Positions 35,601-38,445 of a DNA stretch of 38,445 nucleotides are shown here, piece by piece. The translations under genes were made by a program, and so were the position numbers. How positions within the stretch are numbered: position 1 is the stretch's first letter; each line of letters starts with the position of its first letter. The DNA comes from a virus, in IMG/VR virus record IMGVR_UViG_3300008117_000120, positions 1 to 38,445 of that record. One strand, 5' to 3'. The notes beneath the pieces were generated by a model. It did not search any database. It was not told the DNA's origin and saw only the letters and a list, made by a program, of their open reading frames with translations.

Positions 35601-36036
35601 TATAGAAGATATTTTAGTAAGTATAAGACCTGGCCTTTATGCTCGTCACTACAGCTCAGTAAATCAAAGTGATGAAAAACGTATTAGACTTCAACCTAAT
35701 GCTATAAGAGATTTAGAAGCACTATTAATTGATGCTTTTAGCGCTGGTATTCTTATTAAGGTTAACTCAGCATATAGAACACGTGATGATCAAGAAAGAA
35801 TTAAAGCAGCATCAGCGGCGTCAGGCATTCCAGCAGCAACCCCAGGAACATCAAATCATGGATTTGGATTAGCAGTTGATTTGGCTGATAAAAATGGTGT
35901 TAGAATTAATCCAATTAAAACACCTAAAGAATGGGCTTGGATTCAAGAAAATAAAGCAAAATATGGATTTGAAAATATAAATAATGGTAATGAATCACAT
36001 CACTACGATTATCAAAAACCAGGAATAACTTGCTAA
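32626..36036 (+). CDS. Baseplate hub protein fused to an M15 (VanY-type) peptidase
   Basis: A 1,136-residue protein. The N-terminus (about 90-260) has 'SLREVTVNFIAWDIRQLEELELLYMRPG' and 'LVEWGW', a hub-type beta domain. Around 870-950 a second hub element appears ('LSVTMDGIGGLVIGH', 'YTITGIGHSIKDNDWTTNI'), like the final barrel of gp27/gpD-type hub proteins. Residues about 990-1136 form a D-Ala-D-Ala carboxypeptidase/endopeptidase domain of family M15: 'SAYRTRDDQ' (from 1047), zinc motif Ser1076-x-His1078 to Asp1085, and Glu1123 to His1126 near the end. It probably sits at the tail tip and cuts peptidoglycan peptide bonds on entry, a counterpart of the gp5 lysozyme of T4. Confidence 0.85.
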   Translation: MSIFKDTLKKDIQDQLKVRQDALVERTPTSIQYLNARNAWIRMTSAVNTYTGPVPATSASLADEKNYTNTLAKQHVLQGGVLYEGNTARVGVGTGNQAYSLINQSGVVANRLGIRPMPGITGIDVKSKSAYGSLREVTVNFIAWDIRQLEELELLYMRPGYTVLVEWGWAPYLNNEGNLSKNVNYYDILNNTPDKETIFKNLYDDAVKEYDGNYDAMFGYVKNYSWSARDDGGYDCTTEIISVGEVMESLKVNYAPFNDLDRISKTGLIAPRVEDISLSDLPDLKKYYSKNVLAGLFYELYTIANKKMPGTQDKGDNLTIKDNVSGSVSYYDLFKKTLNISGGPAEASSNGKIGASDEQIYITLEGLCNVINNYVTFKDSNSKSAFVKCSVLDREYVTNNTGSNALTGDGYLLCLAHPLQLSVDPTVAIIKSPVWANGFKVNPDTIAPTSSTGFNLITFSSKLSDADLNNILDQIYYIAVSTKTKTAKSKQAIVDYIKQKTQQDPDTVRALTKLHFEKLKNPNYKINKPANVDLINSAIDDINNIDNTKLNKTLAASGVGNQVSLFAFLQRNFLTGLSTQQVNEAFGKAVEFTKSDPVATQQAELNKEKKALESSQTKAIENLQYLNNIIRPYFYQNDWKTELGIIGNIYVNLNFLFRLALDNNLESLDTKEKKDINLYNFLKSVLSEVSAANGNVNNFDLFVDPEDSKIYIIDINYVDSKPRSEVYENIFQLEMHNLKSTVRSYKLESQIFPDQSATVAIAAQVGGGAMATDNNTMLDFNKGLLDRIIPKKTDPTIDPDQPTFEKVKAQLQSVTDSLQSLYDFFGDQDYGWFTDGDFDADKASDYKNSLKDLINFFKNLTKSNIKNRAIIPTKLSVTMDGIGGLVIGHLFKIPPDLLPKGYQGASLGSKLGYTITGIGHSIKDNDWTTNIDAQTIILDNPQGGVLNFNDLVTVNPKGNLETKAKTDINNTRRSASGGAKKSICGQVRTNGAIEDILVSIRPGLYARHYSSVNQSDEKRIRLQPNAIRDLEALLIDAFSAGILIKVNSAYRTRDDQERIKAASAASGIPAATPGTSNHGFGLAVDLADKNGVRINPIKTPKEWAWIQENKAKYGFENINNGNESHHYDYQKPGITC

Positions 36037-36037
36037 T

Positions 36038-36550
36038 ATGAGAGTACCAGCAAATACAATAGAAATAAAATATACATCAGGTGATGAATTTGTATTTTCA
36101 TTTAACTACAAATTTTATCAAGGATATTATTATGAGTTTAATGATAAATTTTTTGCTGGTAAAGAATTTGATATTAATGCTCCTGAATTAATTAGATCTA
36201 AAGGAAGAGAAGTTAATACTGCATTAACAAATCCAAAAACATTTATTTACGGATCATTAAGTAAAGTAAAACCAAGTAATAAAAGACCTGCTTCGTTTAT
36301 TTATAAATACGAAAGTGATGTTAGATATTTTACTTACAATGCAAGCACTAATATTATTAGAGAGATAAGTAAAATAACATATGATGAATTTAAAGACAAT
36401 CCATATTATATTTCTGTTGTTTTAAATTATAAAGGTGGATTTAACGATATTGAATTAAACGAGGCTGAAAAGAAAATTCCTGGTATAAAGACCTTCGTAA
36501 ATACCTCCTATGTACGTCCACAAAATGAAGATAGTGGTTTGGTGGGCTAA
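36038..36550 (+). CDS. Hypothetical protein after the hub gene
   Basis: A 170-residue protein rich in Tyr, Phe, Lys and Asn, starting one base after the hub stop (TAATATG), so it is probably coupled to it. Strand-rich start 'NTIEIKYTSGDEFVFSFNYKFYQGYYYEF'. No membrane segment, signal peptide, Cys or known motif. A baseplate role is likely from context, for example a partner of the hub-peptidase; it ends the structural run. The -33 part of the next promoter candidate overlaps its last codons. Confidence 0.65.
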   Translation: MRVPANTIEIKYTSGDEFVFSFNYKFYQGYYYEFNDKFFAGKEFDINAPELIRSKGREVNTALTNPKTFIYGSLSKVKPSNKRPASFIYKYESDVRYFTYNASTNIIREISKITYDEFKDNPYYISVVLNYKGGFNDIELNEAEKKIPGIKTFVNTSYVRPQNEDSGLVG

Positions 36551-36569
36551 AAAATTTTACTTATATTTA
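36538..36569 (+). promoter_or_regulatory. Candidate class I promoter before the DNA polymerase gene
   Basis: TTTGGTGGG at 36538 and TATATTTA at 36562, again 24 bases apart. The predicted start near 36574 leaves about a 16-base leader before the ATG at 36590. Confidence 0.58.
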
Positions 36570-36589
36570 AATCATAAAGGTTATGTTAT

Positions 36590-37882
36590 ATGTTTTACGT
36601 TATAGAAAAATCATCTCAATTACCTGCTAAGTTTGGAGATTGCTTTATTAGGTTTATTCCTAAAAACAATAATTTCCATCCTGCACTTACCGATTTGAGT
36701 TTAATTTATATTCGTCCTCTTGATGATAAGAAAGGATATGTCATTTGCCTTGATCATACTGAATCGTTTGGTATTGATAAGGTAGAGGTATTAGATTGGT
36801 TATTAGAACACACAGGTAATCTGTGGGTATTAAATAAAAAGAAAGCGCTACATTGGATGTATCCGCTGGCTGACAAGCTGTTTGATGTTAATTTTATTAG
36901 TTTCGTTGACACTGGTACAGGCACTAGGTGTACTGATTATTATTATAATAAGTATCCTAGTTTGCCTAATACCAATTGTTTAATTCCAATTAGTAAACAT
37001 TATGAGGAGAGTGAGGTAATGTTTTCTGAGGTATTATCTTTAATTCAACAGTATAATTTATTAGATACACAGCTTCAATTTCAAAATTTCCATACTACTC
37101 ATGTATTTTATCAAATTGAAAAAAATGGTATAAAGGTTGATAAAACATGCTTTGTTGATTTCTATAAGGACAAACTACAATACCCAGAATTTAATTTACA
37201 TAAAGGTAAAGTATATACTCAATATAATTTATACACCACTACCTCACGCCCCTCAAATACATTTAATAATACTAACTATGCTGCATTAAATAAAGATAAT
37301 GGCGAGCGTGAGTGCTATAAACCTACAAATGATAAATTTGTTGAGATGGATTTTCAGGGATATCACCCACGTTTGATAGGTAAGATGATTGATTTTAAAT
37401 TTCCTAAAGATCAAAATACATACGATTATTTAGGTGGATTACTTGGTGTAAGTGCACAAGAGGCCAAAGAATTAACATTCAAACAATTATACGGTGGTGT
37501 ATGGAGCGAATATCGTGATAAACCATTTTTTAAAGATGTAGCAACATTTACAGATGAGCTATGGGATGACTTTAAAGGTAGTGGCTACATAACAACTAAA
37601 AATAAAACGTTTAAACGCATTGAGCTACCTGATATGATACCTGCTAAATTATTAAATTACGTCGTTCAAAGCGCAGAAACAGCAACAAATATAACATTAT
37701 TAGAATTAATATTAAAATATTTAGAGGATAAAAAAACTAAATTAGTTCTGTATACCTATGATGCGTTTTTATTTGATTACGCTAAAGAGGATGGAGACAT
37801 ATTACAAGAAATTGTAGATATACTTGAATACCCCGTTGGTATTAAACAAGGTATCACATATCATGGTTTGAAAAAAATATAA
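36590..37882 (+). CDS. Compact family A DNA polymerase-like protein
   Basis: A 430-residue protein with the family A (Pol I/T7-type) palm and finger motifs in order: a 'TSRPSN' stretch (218-223, Arg220) matching the TGRLSS region before motif A, motif A 'MDFQGYHPRLIG' with Asp254, motif B as Lys293 to Tyr301-Gly302 ('KELTFKQLYGG'), and motif C 'YTYDAFLFDY' with Asp391. Both metal-binding Asp are kept, but the usual H-D-E of motif C reads Y-D-A. Residues 1-150 resemble a decayed exonuclease domain without a clear D-x-E site. It is far shorter than T7 polymerase (704), so the thumb must be small or missing. A second subunit or accessory role is possible. Confidence 0.75.
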   Translation: MFYVIEKSSQLPAKFGDCFIRFIPKNNNFHPALTDLSLIYIRPLDDKKGYVICLDHTESFGIDKVEVLDWLLEHTGNLWVLNKKKALHWMYPLADKLFDVNFISFVDTGTGTRCTDYYYNKYPSLPNTNCLIPISKHYEESEVMFSEVLSLIQQYNLLDTQLQFQNFHTTHVFYQIEKNGIKVDKTCFVDFYKDKLQYPEFNLHKGKVYTQYNLYTTTSRPSNTFNNTNYAALNKDNGERECYKPTNDKFVEMDFQGYHPRLIGKMIDFKFPKDQNTYDYLGGLLGVSAQEAKELTFKQLYGGVWSEYRDKPFFKDVATFTDELWDDFKGSGYITTKNKTFKRIELPDMIPAKLLNYVVQSAETATNITLLELILKYLEDKKTKLVLYTYDAFLFDYAKEDGDILQEIVDILEYPVGIKQGITYHGLKKI

Positions 37883-37888
37883 ATATTT

Positions 37889-38107
37889 ATGATGGACAAT
37901 ACATTTTACGATTTGAACAAACTATTCTGCACATTTACCTCAAAGGACGAAATAGAGTCGGTAATTACCACCAAAGCGAAGAACTTATGTGTACATATAA
38001 TATTGATATGGGTAATATGTCTGATGCTCCGTTACCAAACACAATATTGTTACATCGCAAAAAAGAAAGTAATACACTGTACACCATTAATGCTCTTAAT
38101 ACATTAA
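37889..38107 (+). CDS. Possible N-terminal part of the small gene between polymerase and SSB
   Basis: This frame starts with ATG-ATG seven bases after the polymerase stop and reads 'MDNTFYDLNKLFCTFTSKD', then 'ESVITTKAKN'. Purines at first codon positions are frequent up to about 37985, as in real genes here. Beyond that it becomes a hydrophobic Cys/Trp-rich string typical of a shadow frame, while the -1 frame takes on coding character. It is probably the first part of one gene continued at 37987-38253, through either a frameshift or a base error; it could also be spurious. Confidence 0.35.
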   Translation: MMDNTFYDLNKLFCTFTSKDEIESVITTKAKNLCVHIILIWVICLMLRYQTQYCYIAKKKVIHCTPLMLLIH

Positions 38108-38253
38108 TTAAGAAACTAAACGGAGGTGTACTGGATACTAAATATATCGTTAATTGGCACGACTATAAAAATAGTATACTGCTCACTAACGGCCCTGAAC
38201 TGCGCAAATTAGATACAGCAATCCACAAGATCATAGATTTGTCTGCTAGATAA
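37987..38253 (+). CDS. Hypothetical protein between polymerase and SSB (start uncertain)
   Basis: An 88-residue frame from ATG 37987, reading 'MCTYNIDMGNMSDAPLPN', 'LYTINALNTLIKKLNGG' and 'DTKYIVNWHDYKNSILL', with codon use like neighbouring genes. No family is recognised. The same frame is open upstream to 37846 without an ATG, GTG or TTG, so the true start may lie in the other frame at 37889 and be joined by a frameshift. It ends 51 bases before the SSB gene. A role in replication or its control is possible by position only. Confidence 0.6.
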   Translation: MCTYNIDMGNMSDAPLPNTILLHRKKESNTLYTINALNTLIKKLNGGVLDTKYIVNWHDYKNSILLTNGPELRKLDTAIHKIIDLSAR

Positions 38254-38285
38254 TTTGGTAGTTTAAAGATTAGGTTGTATATTTA
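38254..38285 (+). promoter_or_regulatory. Candidate class I promoter before the gp32-like gene
   Basis: TTTGGTAGT at 38254 and TATATTTA at 38278, with 24-base phasing as at the three other class I sites. Predicted leader about 15 bases before the ATG at 38305. Confidence 0.6.
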
Positions 38286-38304
38286 ATTTTAAAATAAAAC
38301 AGTT

Positions 38305-38445
38305 ATGGATTTAAATTTGGCTAAGCAGAAATTGGCCGCTGCTCAAAACAAGGGAAATCAAACCCGTGAAAAAATTGATTACACTAAAATTTTCTTTAAA
38401 CCAAAACCAGGCAAGTACCAAGTACGTATCCTACCTAACAAGTAT
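38305..38445 (+). CDS. 32: gp32-like single-stranded DNA-binding protein, N-terminus (3' truncated)
   Basis: Only 47 codons are in the window, open to the right edge. The start 'MDLNLAKQKLAAAQNKGNQ' resembles the basic, Lys/Gln-rich cooperative-binding arm of T4 gp32, and 'FFKPKPGKYQVRILPNKY' matches the first strand of the gp32 OB-type core, where T4 has a V-I-R-F-L-P-S segment. gp32 coats single-stranded DNA at forks and aids the polymerase. Its place behind a polymerase-like gene and a class I promoter fits a replication module. Confidence is limited by truncation. Confidence 0.72.
   Translation, partial: MDLNLAKQKLAAAQNKGNQTREKIDYTKIFFKPKPGKYQVRILPNKY

Noticed and set aside
37878-37891. 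Palindromic TATAAATATTTAT as a T4-type late promoter before 37889
   Set aside because: It abuts the ATG with no room for a leader, and a late promoter does not suit this replication region; kept only as a note on the small gene.

Overview
The window is a tail and baseplate segment of a large T4-like contractile-tailed phage (myovirus). All supported genes lie on the + strand and are tightly packed. The DNA is AT-rich. Starts are not preceded by Shine-Dalgarno sequences but by A/T-rich leaders, often ending in TTATG. Four promoter-like sites resemble the Bacteroidota -33/-7 type. Together these suggest a Bacteroidota host, by inference. No tRNA, rRNA, integrase, transposase or CRISPR array was seen.

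Layout. (1) 1-18010, adhesion region: a giant tail fibre open at the left edge (1-6465), three tandem LamG-like proteins (6467-8503), a small unknown protein, a second giant fibre (8819-16594), and three small tail-associated proteins. Both fibres combine collagen-like Gly-X-Gln blocks, 'GNVGIGTT' beta modules and a C-terminal S74 intramolecular chaperone. (2) 18020-22122, sugar and modification cassette: a Rossmann methyltransferase-like protein, a GH130-like five-bladed propeller protein, a methyltransferase-TPR fusion, a 2OG-Fe(II) oxygenase-like protein and a GT2-like glycosyltransferase. The last four overlap by 4-8 bases. (3) 22185-23352: four small proteins (membrane anchor, unknown, Cys-rich zinc-ribbon, coiled coil). 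(4) 23434-36550, tail and baseplate: sheath, tube, a T4_baseplate/gp26-like protein with a downstream out-of-frame ORF probably joined by +1 or -2 frameshifting, tape measure, two further structural proteins, a gp53-like LysM protein, a baseplate hub fused to an M15 peptidase, and an unknown protein. (5) 36590-38445, replication: a compact family A DNA polymerase-like protein, a small gene with a frame conflict, and the start of a gp32-like single-stranded DNA-binding protein.

How it fits together. Sheath, tube, tape measure, gp53-like protein and hub build the contractile machine, and the hub carries its own peptidoglycan peptidase. The fibres and LamG proteins probably form the receptor-binding apparatus. 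The modification cassette sits directly behind the Thr-rich collagen-like fibres and may decorate them, which is an inference. Two candidate promoter classes match this division. A two-part element (TTTGG, then TATATTTA exactly 24 bases later) precedes the cassette, the small-protein group, the polymerase and the SSB. A single-box element (AATATTTAT) precedes fibre, tube, tape-measure and other structural genes, as expected for middle versus late transcription.
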